Of a stretch of DNA of 45,798 bases, positions 23,688 to 31,928 are shown one piece after another. Source of the stretch: Chloroflexota bacterium (GTDB taxonomy: Bacteria > Chloroflexota > Anaerolineae > Anaerolineales > Anaerolineaceae); NCBI GenBank assembly GCA_023381565.1, contig JAMCRR010000033.1, positions 1 to 45,798 of the forward strand, given 5' to 3'. Each line of letters starts with the position of its first letter. Positions within the stretch are counted from its first letter, which is position 1. Made by a program: the position numbers and the translations under genes. Below the pieces are notes generated by a model. The model was not told the origin of the DNA, ran no database searches, and was given only the letters and a program-made list of their open reading frames with translations.

Positions 23688-24869
23688 CTAAATAGTGACG
23701 GTCAGTTTCTTGCCGACACGCGCGAATGATTCCAGCCCCTTATCCAGATCCTGGCGCGAGTGCGCCGCCGAGATCATCACGCGGATGCGCGCCTTTCCCT
23801 TAGGCACCGTGGGATAGCCGATGGGCATGGCGAAAACACCCTCGTCGAACAGGTCCCGCGAGAACTGCTGGGCCAGCGGCGCCTCCCCCAGCATGATCGG
23901 GGTGATCGGCGTGACACTCCGCCCGGTATCGAACCCCAACCGCTTCATTTCGGCTTTGAAGTAACGGGTATTTTCCCATAGGCGATCGACCAGCTCGGTT
24001 GATTCCTCCAGAATATCCAGCGCAGCCAGCGTGGCAGCCACATCCGGGACCGTCACGGCCGAGGAGAACAGGAACGGCCTTCCGCGCTGCCGCAACCATT
24101 CTACGATCACCTCTTTCCCCGCCGATACGCCGCCGACGACGCCAAATGCCTTAGATAAAGTGCCGACCTCCACGTCGACCTTACCGTGCAGGTTAAAATG
24201 ATCCACGATGCCCCGCCCACCTTTGCCCATCACTCCTTCGCCGTGAGCATCGTCCACCATAAGCATCAGGTTATGCTTCTGGGTAACTTCATAGATTTCA
24301 TCCAGCGGGGCGATATCGCCGTCCATGCTGAAGACGCCATCGGTGATCACCAGCCCGCGCCGGTAGTCCTGTGCTTCCTGAATGACGCATTCCAGGTCCT
24401 CGGGGTTGGCATGGGCATAGCGCACAATACGCGCTCCCGAAAGCCGGCTGCCGTCGATGATGCTGGCATGGTTAAGCTCGTCGGAGAAGATCACGTCTTC
24501 TTTGCCAACCAGCGCCGGGATGGTCGCCAGGTTAGCCGTAAACCCCGATTGGAAGGTGATAGCCGCCGGAACGCCCTTGAAAGCTGCCAGGCGCCTTTCC
24601 AGCTCGAGATGCAGGTCCATGGTCCCGGCGATCGAGCGCACCGCAGCCGGCCCAACTCCATATTTCTTCACCGCCTCCTGGGCAGCTGAGACCAGGCGGG
24701 GATTATTCGCCAGGCCCAGGTAGTTGTTTGAGCAGAAATTGAGCACGCGCTTGCCGTCAACTACCAACCAGGCGCCTTGCGGCGAGCTTAAGGTCCGGAT
24801 GCGGTTGTATAACCCGGCTTGCTTCAGATTTTCGAGCTCGTCCTGGATCCAATCTAAGTGTTGTGACAT
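23688..24869 (-). CDS. alpha-oxoamine synthase, glycine C-acetyltransferase/BioF-like
   Basis: 393 aa, PLP-dependent fold type I. It joins an acyl-CoA (or acyl-ACP) and an amino acid with loss of CO2. Motifs: [93 protein letters not shown], and Lys240 in [11 protein letters not shown], the Schiff-base lysine. It belongs to the Bacillus/Thermus-type 'KBL' group, which is closer to broad-specificity BioF-like enzymes than to E. coli Kbl. It lies 254 nt downstream of a second, E. coli-like Kbl and has its own -10 box and leader, so it may be separately controlled. Confidence 0.9.
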   Translation of the reverse strand: MSQHLDWIQDELENLKQAGLYNRIRTLSSPQGAWLVVDGKRVLNFCSNNYLGLANNPRLVSAAQEAVKKYGVGPAAVRSIAGTMDLHLELERRLAAFKGVPAAITFQSGFTANLATIPALVGKEDVIFSDELNHASIIDGSRLSGARIVRYAHANPEDLECVIQEAQDYRRGLVITDGVFSMDGDIAPLDEIYEVTQKHNLMLMVDDAHGEGVMGKGGRGIVDHFNLHGKVDVEVGTLSKAFGVVGGVSAGKEVIVEWLRQRGRPFLFSSAVTVPDVAATLAALDILEESTELVDRLWENTRYFKAEMKRLGFDTGRSVTPITPIMLGEAPLAQQFSRDLFDEGVFAMPIGYPTVPKGKARIRVMISAAHSRQDLDKGLESFARVGKKLTVTI

Positions 24870-24918
24870 AAAGACCTCTGTAAAATTAGAGAATTACCAC
24901 CAAAACAAAATCGCCCGT

Positions 24919-24934
24919 TTGGCGGATTCGCCAA
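24919..24934 (-). other. attenuator-like hairpin in the leader of the 23688-24869 gene
   Basis: On the minus strand TTGGCG-AATC-CGCCAA forms a perfect 6-bp stem, followed after a few bases by a T-rich run (GATTTTGTTTT), 50 nt before the start codon. With the TATAAT box at 25043-25048 the leader would be about 170 nt. No known riboswitch consensus (glycine type included) was recognised. Confidence 0.35.
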
Positions 24935-25042
24935 CGATATCCCCACGGAAGAGCATGATGTTGCAGAATCGGGAAATTTCGAGATCTACCGATAAATCCT
25001 CCCCGGAATCGATAATGCACAAATAGACCGAACACGCACGAT

Positions 25043-25048
25043 ATTATA
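25043..25048 (-). promoter_or_regulatory. -10 box for the 23688-24869 gene
   Basis: A perfect TATAAT on the minus strand within the 254-nt spacer between the two oxoamine synthase genes; no convincing -35 at proper spacing. Confidence 0.4.
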
Positions 25049-25123
25049 TCCCCAATACTCAAATTGAGGACCCTCCCCCTTAATCTACCTGTTCTATGCC
25101 CCCAAATAAATCTAAAACCTTAA

Positions 25124-26371
25124 CTACATGCCGTACATCTCGATGATCTCTTGCTTCGTCTTACCCAGGATATTATATTTCTTGCCGATCGCAGTGAAAG
25201 CCTCGAGGGCCTGATTTAAATGATGGATCTCATGCGCAGCAGACACCTGCGTGCGGATTCTGGCCTGCCCCTGTGGGACGACCGGGAAGAAGAACCCGAT
25301 CGCATAAATCCCCAGATCATACAGATCGCGGGAGAAATCCTGAGAGAGTTTGGCATTGAAGAGCATCACCGGCACGATAGGCGTATCGCCCTCTTTAATG
25401 ATCAAGCCGGCCTCGCTCAAGCCCTTCCGCCAATAGATCGTATTTTTCTCCAGCTTGTCGCGCCGTTCGGTGGTTTGAGTCAGGAGCTCGAAGGCGCGCA
25501 GGGTCCCAGACACGATCACCGGAGAAATCGTATTGGAGAAGAGGTAAGGCCTGGCCCGCTGGCGGCACATCTCGACCAGCTCTCTCCTCCCGGATACGCA
25601 GCCACCCGAGGCGCCGCCCAACGCTTTACCGAACGTGGTGGTGATGACATCGACCTGCCCCATCACACCATACTTCTCATGGGTGCCACGCCCGGTTTTT
25701 CCAATAAAACCCGTAGCGTGCGAATCGTCGACGAAGAGCAGCGCGTCGTGTTTCTCGCACAGCCGGGCCATTTCATCCAGCCTGGCCGTATCACCGTCCA
25801 TCGAGAAAACCCCGTCAGTGATCACCATCCGGAGGCGCTTGTTGGCATACTGCTCCAGCTTTTCTTCCAGATGCTCCATATTAGAATGCTTGAAGGTGTC
25901 GTGCTCGGCGCTGCACAGGCGCATCCCATCAATGATCGAGGCGTGCACCAGCCGGTCAGAGATCATCACGTCATCGCTCGTCAGAATAGCTTCGAATACT
26001 CCGGCGTTGGCATCCATACAGGATGGGAACAGGATCGTATCTTCGGTGCCGAGGAACTCGGTCACCCTGGCTTCCAGCTCGTGATGGATATCCTGGGTTC
26101 CGCAGATAAACCTGACCGAGGACATGCCAAAACCGCGGTAATCCAGACCGGCGTGAGCCGCCTTGACCACCTCAGGATGGCTGGAAAGTCCCAGGTAATT
26201 GTTTGAACAGATATTGATCACCTTCTTAACCGAAGAGCCTGGCGGGTATTCCACCTCGATCTCAGCCGATTGGTTAGAGTGGATGAAACGCTCCTGTTTG
26301 AAGATTCCCGACTCTTTGAGACCGTTGAGCTGGTTTAGATATAAACCTCGTGCCCGATCGCTGTACGACAT
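25124..26371 (-). CDS. kbl: glycine C-acetyltransferase (2-amino-3-ketobutyrate CoA ligase)
   Basis: 415 aa, slightly longer than E. coli Kbl (398). It is of the E. coli type: FGMSSVRFICGTQDIHHELE, FPSCMDANAGVFEA, DDSHATGFIGKTGRGTHE, and Lys249 in TTTFGKALGGASGG as the PLP lysine; His218 stacks on the cofactor. By family it condenses glycine with acetyl-CoA to 2-amino-3-oxobutyrate, or runs the reverse in threonine breakdown; however no threonine dehydrogenase (tdh) is nearby. Instead it starts 11 nt after an acyl carrier protein gene, in one operon with AcpS and an acetyl-CoA synthetase, so an ACP-borne acyl donor must be considered. The start has a strong GAGGAGG site. Confidence 0.9.
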   Translation of the reverse strand: MSYSDRARGLYLNQLNGLKESGIFKQERFIHSNQSAEIEVEYPPGSSVKKVINICSNNYLGLSSHPEVVKAAHAGLDYRGFGMSSVRFICGTQDIHHELEARVTEFLGTEDTILFPSCMDANAGVFEAILTSDDVMISDRLVHASIIDGMRLCSAEHDTFKHSNMEHLEEKLEQYANKRLRMVITDGVFSMDGDTARLDEMARLCEKHDALLFVDDSHATGFIGKTGRGTHEKYGVMGQVDVITTTFGKALGGASGGCVSGRRELVEMCRQRARPYLFSNTISPVIVSGTLRAFELLTQTTERRDKLEKNTIYWRKGLSEAGLIIKEGDTPIVPVMLFNAKLSQDFSRDLYDLGIYAIGFFFPVVPQGQARIRTQVSAAHEIHHLNQALEAFTAIGKKYNILGKTKQEIIEMYGM

Positions 26372-26382
26372 GGATTACCTCC

Positions 26383-26625
26383 TCACTTTTGAAACTCTTT
26401 GACCAATTGGACAATTTTGTTCACGGAATCAAAAGCTTCTGGTGTGGCTTTATCATCTGGAATGGATATCTTGTATTTTGTTTCCAGGAATCTCTTCAAA
26501 GAAACCATCGAGAAGGAGTCTACCAGGCCTCCAGAGATGAGGGGTGTGTCGTAAGTCACCTCATCTTCATCCTCGGCGTATTCTGCCTTTACATATTCCA
26601 GCACTACTTCTTTTATGTCATCCAT
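26383..26625 (-). CDS. acyl carrier protein
   Basis: 80 aa, acidic, four-helix ACP fold. The phosphopantetheine attachment site is Ser37 in GGLVDSFSMVSL, a variant of the DSL motif (DSF). It is not the housekeeping fatty-acid ACP type (which has GADSLDTVEL) but one of the specialised carriers found in secondary or lipid pathways. It lies 11 nt before kbl and 28 nt after the acetyl-CoA synthetase gene, with AAGGAG before the ATG. Loading could be by the AMP-forming synthetase and activation by AcpS, both encoded upstream in the same operon. Confidence 0.9.
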   Translation of the reverse strand: MDDIKEVVLEYVKAEYAEDEDEVTYDTPLISGGLVDSFSMVSLKRFLETKYKISIPDDKATPEAFDSVNKIVQLVKEFQK

Positions 26626-26653
26626 GGTATTTTCTCCTTATCATGTTATTGGG

Positions 26654-28360
26654 TTATTCGTTATCTTCCAGTGTAGATGTATCGCCGATGGCTTCGCCCC
26701 ATTCCCTGGCATGCAGCAGTCTGCGCATGATCTTTCCCGAGCGGGTTTTCGGGAGGGAATCTACAAACTCGATTTCCTGAGGCATCGCCAGAGGAGAAAG
26801 CTTCTTGCGGATAAAGTTCATGATATTCAGCTCGAGATCGTCGCTGGCGGCAAACCCGGGTTTCAGGGCCACGAAAGCTTTGACCACCTCCATATTGATC
26901 TCATCCGGTTTCGCCACCACTGCCGATTCGGCCACCGCCGGATGTTCCAACAAAGCCGATTCGACCTCAAAGGGGCTGACCAGGTGCCCGGCCGTATTGA
27001 TGATGTCGTCGTCGCGCCCTACGAACCAGAAATAGCCGTCTTTATCCAACCGACCGCGGTCTCCGGGCAGGTACCAGCCATTTCTGAACTTATTCTGGAA
27101 GGTCGCCTCGTTGTTCCAGTAGGTCCTCATCCGGGCAGGCCAATCAGGCTGGAAGGCGATCAAACCAACCACACCCGGTTCAGAGATCGGCTCGTAATTG
27201 ATGGGATCGAGAATGGCAGCCGTGATGCCCGGGAAAGGTTTGCCCATCGAGCCGGGTTTGATTTCCATCCCCGGATAGTTCGAGATCATGATCGACCCGG
27301 TCTCCGTTTGCCAGTAGCTGTCGTGAAACGGTTTGCCATATACCTTCTGCGACCAAACCACCGCCTCGGGGTTCAGCGGCTCACCAACGCTGACCAGATG
27401 GCGCAGCGATGACAGGTCGTATTTCTTGACGACCTCATCCCCGGCTTTCATCAGCGACCGGATGGCCGTCGGCGCCGAATACCAGACGGTGATGCGCTGC
27501 TTTTCGATAAATGCGTACCAGTTGTCTGCCGAAAAACCGATATCTGTAACGCACTGCGTAACGCCCAGGCTCCAGGGCCCGATGACGCCGTACGATGTCC
27601 CGGTCACCCAGCCTGGGTCTGCCGTGCACCAGTAGATATCATCGTCACGCAGGTCCAGAACCCATTTCGTAGTCAGGTACTGCGAAACCAGCGAATCATG
27701 TACGTGCTTCACGCCCTTGGGCTGCCCGGTCGTGCCTGATGTATAGTGGAGCATCGAGTGGGTTTCGGCTTTCGCCGGATATGACTCGAAATCTTCCACA
27801 GGAGGCATATCCTCCAGGGAAAAGGCTTTTTCGCGCTCCTGCAAGGGTTTCTTGCCATCATAATCCACGATGATGACATGCTCCAGACAGGGCAGTTGAC
27901 TCAAAATATTGCGCACTTTTCCGGCGTGTTTGCGCTGCGTAATAATGGCAGAAGTCTGGGCGTCTTTCAGGCGCAGCAGCAGCGCTTCATCCCCGAACGC
28001 GGAAAACAGCGGCTGGGCCACGGCTCCCGATTTCAGGATGCCCACCAGCCCGATATACAATTCCGGGATTTTATCCATGAACAGGCACACCCGGTCGCCC
28101 GGATGGATCCCCAGGTCTACCAGATATTTGGCGATCGTATTGCTTGCACGACGCACATCATTATAGGTATATCTTTTTTCATTCCCGGTCGCTCCTTGCC
28201 AGATCAGAGCCAGCTTATCCCCTTTCCCCTGCCGGCAAATGCGGTCCGAGCAGTACCAGCCAATATTGATATCACCATCTTGCTGGTAATCTAGCTCCTT
28301 CTCTGCGATCGACCAGCTAAAACCTTTGATCCTTTGATCGTATGACCCAATATTTGACAT
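26654..28360 (-). CDS. acsA: AMP-forming acetyl-CoA synthetase (AcsA type)
   Basis: 568 aa, very like Bacillus AcsA (572 aa) rather than the longer Acs. ANL-superfamily motifs: YTSGTTGQPKG (P-loop), YWCTADPGWVTGTSYGVIGPW, YSAPTAIRSLMKAG, YWQTETGS, WYLPGDRG, GRDDDIINTAGH hinge, and PKTRSGKIMRR with the catalytic Lys543. It activates acetate, or a similar short acid, to acyl-AMP and then thioester. In related enzymes the equivalent of Lys543 is acetylated for silencing; the divergent gene at 29093 encodes a Pat-like acetyltransferase fusion. It sits 12 nt after acpS with GGGAG at its start. An ACP-loading role instead of CoA is possible. Confidence 0.9.
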   Translation of the reverse strand: MSNIGSYDQRIKGFSWSIAEKELDYQQDGDINIGWYCSDRICRQGKGDKLALIWQGATGNEKRYTYNDVRRASNTIAKYLVDLGIHPGDRVCLFMDKIPELYIGLVGILKSGAVAQPLFSAFGDEALLLRLKDAQTSAIITQRKHAGKVRNILSQLPCLEHVIIVDYDGKKPLQEREKAFSLEDMPPVEDFESYPAKAETHSMLHYTSGTTGQPKGVKHVHDSLVSQYLTTKWVLDLRDDDIYWCTADPGWVTGTSYGVIGPWSLGVTQCVTDIGFSADNWYAFIEKQRITVWYSAPTAIRSLMKAGDEVVKKYDLSSLRHLVSVGEPLNPEAVVWSQKVYGKPFHDSYWQTETGSIMISNYPGMEIKPGSMGKPFPGITAAILDPINYEPISEPGVVGLIAFQPDWPARMRTYWNNEATFQNKFRNGWYLPGDRGRLDKDGYFWFVGRDDDIINTAGHLVSPFEVESALLEHPAVAESAVVAKPDEINMEVVKAFVALKPGFAASDDLELNIMNFIRKKLSPLAMPQEIEFVDSLPKTRSGKIMRRLLHAREWGEAIGDTSTLEDNE

Positions 28361-28372
28361 AGATCTCCCTTC

Positions 28373-28747
28373 CTAAGCTTCGAGGATGACAATCGCACAC
28401 GCATAATCTTTTAAATGGCTGATAGACACCTGCATATTCTTAATCTCAAGTTTTTCAGCCATTTCCTTCACGGTTCCGGATACGACAATCTCAGGTTTGC
28501 CCATCTCGTTTGCCAATATTTCGATCTCGTTGAAAACCATCCCCTGGCGCAAGCCAACACCCAGGGCTTTAAAGAAAGCTTCCTTAGCAGCATAACGCGC
28601 CGCATAATGCTGAGCCTGCCATTTCTTAGCTTCGCAATGCTCAATTTCTGTGGGAGTAAACAGTGTCGCTTTCAGATCATTATCGATCAGGACCTGCTCT
28701 TTGATGCGTGCGACATCCATCAGATCGATACCAACCCCAATGATCAA
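28373..28747 (-). CDS. acpS: holo-[acyl-carrier-protein] synthase
   Basis: 124 aa from a TTG at 28747, chosen because GGGAGG lies 6 nt upstream and the product then opens MIIGVGIDLMDVARI, the canonical AcpS N-terminus; the longer frame to 28762 (also TTG) would place the ribosome-binding site inside the gene. Asp8 (GIDLMD) and Glu in RYAAKEAFFKALG are the Mg-binding residues. It transfers 4'-phosphopantetheine from CoA to the serine of apo-ACP. As first gene of the operon with acsA, ACP and kbl, its local partner is probably the ACP at 26383-26625, though it could also serve the fatty-acid ACP. Confidence 0.92.
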   Translation of the reverse strand: MIIGVGIDLMDVARIKEQVLIDNDLKATLFTPTEIEHCEAKKWQAQHYAARYAAKEAFFKALGVGLRQGMVFNEIEILANEMGKPEIVVSGTVKEMAEKLEIKNMQVSISHLKDYACAIVILEA

Positions 28748-29092
28748 TGCGCAACCTCCCAACCGATCCAGATCATCCTCACCACCAGCGAAATTAAATG
28801 TGCTTGTGCGTATTGCTGACTAATGAACTTAAAAATATCAGATCGTGGCTATTTACTTTATAGAAAAAGGATTAATGGAAACCTGTACACCAGTAACCTG
28901 AACGCTAGATCACGTAGGAAACCCATCAGGCAAATGCTGCGCAGTGAAATCAGATTGTATGGAAACGCTTCACCGTGTAATATTATAGCATCAATGAATT
29001 TATTCACATAAATGATTGGTAACCGCAAAGAGAGTGAAAACACCTATTCGCGGCGACTCATTTCGAGAATAGAAGAAAAGTGAGAGAAAGCG
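28748..29092. promoter_or_regulatory. 345-bp divergent control region between acpS and the Pat-like gene
   Basis: This AT-rich spacer separates two divergent transcription units and must hold both promoters. On the minus strand a TATAAT box is at 28982-28987, about 235 nt before acpS, without a good -35. For the + strand gene a GTGAGAGAAAG purine-rich run precedes the ATG at 29093. A 62-codon + strand ORF inside (28823-29011) has no ribosome-binding site and odd composition and is not called. No clear operator palindrome was found. Confidence 0.4.
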
Positions 29093-31786
29093 ATGGACAT
29101 CCATAAACTGGATTGCCTCCTCAAACCGCAGCGTATTGCCTTGATCGGGATTACCACGAATCCCAACAGCGTGGGCGGTAAAGTGCTCATCAACCTCATC
29201 TCGGGCGGGTTTCGCGGGGTGGTCTATCCAGTAAACCCCGACCACGAAGCGGTGATGGGCATTCACTGCTTCCCCGGCGTCAGCAGCCTACCTAAGGTGC
29301 CCGATGTGGCGGTCATCTGCAATGCCGCTGAGCTTGTCCCCGGGGTGGTGCGCGAATGCGGGGAAGCGGGCATCAAAGGGTTGATCATCCTTTCCGCAGG
29401 TTTCAAAGAGACCGGCGCCGAGGGAAAAGCGCTGGAAGCACAGATTAAAGCCGAAGCCAGTCGATTCAAGGATATGCGCATCCTCGGCCCGAACTGCCTG
29501 GGAATCATCGTTCCCAATTCCAGGTTGAACATCAGCTTTGCCCCAGGGATGCCCCGCCCGGGGAATATTGCCTTCATATCCCAATCCGGCGCATTGTGCA
29601 CCTCAATTCTGGATTGGGCCAACGAAGGTAAAATTGGATTCTCCTACTTTGTCTCGGTTGGAAATGCTCTCGATATCGATTTTGGTGACCTGATCGACTA
29701 TTTTGGAGAGGACGAGCAAACTCACTCGATCATCCTATACGTCGAATCGATCAGTAATGCCCGCAAATTTATGGCGGCTGCCAGGTCGTTTGCCCGCAAC
29801 AAGCCCATTCTGGTCTACAAAGCCGGTCGCTTCCTTGAATCGGCAGAAGCGGCTGCTTCGCACACGGGTGCCATGGCCTCCGAGGATGCCGTTTACGACG
29901 CGGCGTTCAAGAGAATTGGCCTGGCGCGCGTGTACGATATCGGAGAGATCTTTAACTGCGCCGAGCTGATCGGGCGGAATAAAACTCCGCAAGGTCCGAA
30001 CCTGGGTATCGTCACGAACGCCGGGGGACCGGGCGTAATGGCGACCGACGCTTTGATTGCAGCGAAAGGAAAGCTGGCTCCGCTCTCTGAGCAGACCCTA
30101 GCCAGGCTCAACGAGCAGCTGCCACCAATCTGGTCGCACCGCAACCCGGTGGATGTGATCGGAGATGCCCGCCCCAAACGGATCGCGAAAGCAGCCGAGA
30201 CGGTGCTGCAGGATCCGAGCGTAGATGCACTCCTGGTGATCCTTACCCCCCAAGCCATGACCAACCCGACCGGCACCGCCCGCGAAATCGGGGAGCTCGC
30301 CCAGGGCACGCCAAAACCCATCCTGGCGGCCTGGTTGGGAGGAGAAAGCATGCGCGAAGGCATGCGGCTCCTGTATGATGCGGGTGTAGCAGCTTACCAG
30401 ACTCCCGAGCAGGCCGTGCGCGCCTTTATGACCCTGGTTTCATACGCGCGCAATCTGGAAGACCTCTACGAGACACCCAAAGATATCCCCGTTGAATTTA
30501 CGCTGGATCGCGAAAAGCTGCGCGGCGAGTTCAACCAGGTCCTTTTATCCGGCGAAAAGGTCTTGTCGGAACAGGTCTCAAAGACCGTGCTTGCCGCGCA
30601 CGGCATCCCTGCCACACAACTCATCCCGGCTAAGACTCCCGAACAAGCGGTATTGGCTGCCGGGCAGATCGGATACCCGGTGGTCGTAAAAATCTGGTCG
30701 CCCGACATCTCGCATAAGACTGATGCGGGGGGAGTAGCCCTGAATCTGATCAACGCCGAAATGGTCCAGGAAGCCTTTACCAGGGTGATTGAGAATGCCT
30801 GCGCCAAATTTCCCCGGGCCAGGGTGGAAGGCGTGACTGTCCAACCGATGCTGAATGCCAGCGATGCCGTGGAAATGATCCTGGGCATCAAACAAGATCC
30901 CGTATTTGGAGACGTGATCCTGGTGGGCGCAGGCGGCATCTACACTGAGCTGTACAACGATCGAGCTCTGGGGTTTCCCCCCTTGAACGAGCATCTTGCA
31001 CGGCGCATGCTCGAGTCCTTAAAAATCTGGCCTCTGTTGAACGGTTACCGGGGGAAGCCGGCTCTCAACGTCGATAAGCTGGTCGAGACCATGATCCGCT
31101 TATCGTACCTGGCGGCGGATTACCCTGAAATCCTGGAGCTGGATGTCAATCCTTTGCTCGTGACCCCTAACGCAGTGGTAGCCCTGGATGCCCGCATCGT
31201 CGTCGATGGCGAATCCGCCGGTAAACCGCACCAGCCGTACGGTCACCTGGCGCTGCACCCCTACCCAGAAGAATACGTCAGGAAGGTGACATTATCCGAC
31301 GGTGCAGAAGTCACCCTGCGCCCGATTAAACCCGAAGACGAGCCGCTGTGGCTCGAAATGCTGGGGAGCTGCTCGCAGGAATCCCTGTATTCACGCTTTC
31401 GCTACGCCTTCCACTGGAATTCGCACGATGTCGCCACACGCTACTGCTACGTGGATTACGACCGAGAGATCGCCATCGTGATCGAGCACCTTGAGGGCGA
31501 GAAGAGGAGTCTGCTGGGGGTGGGCAGGCTGATCGCCGATCCGGACCACGAGACGGTCGAGTTTGCCGTGCTCATCATCGATGCCTGGCAGCAGCGAGAG
31601 CTGGGCAGTATCGTCACCGACTATTGTTTAGAGATTGCTAAAAAATGGAAGATCAACCGCCTCGTGGCGCAGACCACCACCGATAACCACCGCATGGTGG
31701 CAGTCTTCCGCAAGCGCGGTTTTAAGATCGAAATCGATCCATCAACATCCGAAGTATTTGTAGAGAAGGAATTGTTCGGAAATTAA
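29093..31786 (+). CDS. ADP-forming acyl-CoA synthetase (alpha-beta) fused to a GNAT acetyltransferase, Pat/YfiQ-like
   Basis: 897 aa, the length of Salmonella Pat (886). Residues about 8-470 form the CoA-binding/alpha part (IALIGITTNPNSVGGKVL, SQSGALCTSILDW, SVGNALDIDFGDLIDYF), 476-705 the ATP-grasp beta part (HGIPATQLIPAKTPEQAV, VKIWSPDISHKTDAGGV), and 735-897 a GNAT domain (LRPIKPEDEPLWLEML...QQRELGSIVTDYCLEIA...FRKRGFKIEID). The active-site His of ADP-forming synthetases is kept as His257 in the SHTGA motif; in enterobacterial Pat this site is reported lost. It may therefore both make acyl-CoA and acetylate proteins. It is divergent from an operon containing acsA, the classical Pat target. 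Confidence 0.92.
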   Translation: MDIHKLDCLLKPQRIALIGITTNPNSVGGKVLINLISGGFRGVVYPVNPDHEAVMGIHCFPGVSSLPKVPDVAVICNAAELVPGVVRECGEAGIKGLIILSAGFKETGAEGKALEAQIKAEASRFKDMRILGPNCLGIIVPNSRLNISFAPGMPRPGNIAFISQSGALCTSILDWANEGKIGFSYFVSVGNALDIDFGDLIDYFGEDEQTHSIILYVESISNARKFMAAARSFARNKPILVYKAGRFLESAEAAASHTGAMASEDAVYDAAFKRIGLARVYDIGEIFNCAELIGRNKTPQGPNLGIVTNAGGPGVMATDALIAAKGKLAPLSEQTLARLNEQLPPIWSHRNPVDVIGDARPKRIAKAAETVLQDPSVDALLVILTPQAMTNPTGTAREIGELAQGTPKPILAAWLGGESMREGMRLLYDAGVAAYQTPEQAVRAFMTLVSYARNLEDLYETPKDIPVEFTLDREKLRGEFNQVLLSGEKVLSEQVSKTVLAAHGIPATQLIPAKTPEQAVLAAGQIGYPVVVKIWSPDISHKTDAGGVALNLINAEMVQEAFTRVIENACAKFPRARVEGVTVQPMLNASDAVEMILGIKQDPVFGDVILVGAGGIYTELYNDRALGFPPLNEHLARRMLESLKIWPLLNGYRGKPALNVDKLVETMIRLSYLAADYPEILELDVNPLLVTPNAVVALDARIVVDGESAGKPHQPYGHLALHPYPEEYVRKVTLSDGAEVTLRPIKPEDEPLWLEMLGSCSQESLYSRFRYAFHWNSHDVATRYCYVDYDREIAIVIEHLEGEKRSLLGVGRLIADPDHETVEFAVLIIDAWQQRELGSIVTDYCLEIAKKWKINRLVAQTTTDNHRMVAVFRKRGFKIEIDPSTSEVFVEKELFGN

Positions 31787-31818
31787 ATCAATCAAAGAGG
31801 ACAGGCGAAACATATTCC

Positions 31819-31892
31819 CCCGCACCCTGGTGTGTTTCAGGGACTGCGTAACATCCCTGAAACTTAGTGAAGGGGGTAGGGTGAGGGTTGCG
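31819..31892. repeat. palindromic element between convergent genes
   Basis: GTTTCAGGGA (31834-31843) and TCCCTGAAAC (31854-31863) form a perfect 10-bp stem, flanked by a second imperfect inverted repeat (CCCCCGCACCCT against AGGGTGAGGG). The flanking GGGGGTAGGGTGAGGG resembles a common dispersed repeat edge. It may terminate both converging genes; there is no T-tract. Confidence 0.5.
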
Positions 31893-31928
31893 TACCGGAC
31901 AAACATTTAAGCCATTGAAGGACTATGG

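Noticed and set aside
24870-25048. Glycine riboswitch before the oxoamine synthase
   Set aside because: The leader lacks the tandem aptamer consensus I would expect; only a generic hairpin with a T-rich run was found.
28823-29011. 62-codon + strand ORF in the acpS/Pat-like divergent spacer
   Set aside because: No Shine-Dalgarno, unusual composition (rich in Arg, Asn, Tyr) and it would end in the middle of the control region.
29093-31786. Reading the fusion simply as acetyl-CoA synthetase (ADP-forming)
   Set aside because: The C-terminal 160 residues are a clear GNAT domain, so the Pat-like fusion is the better description.
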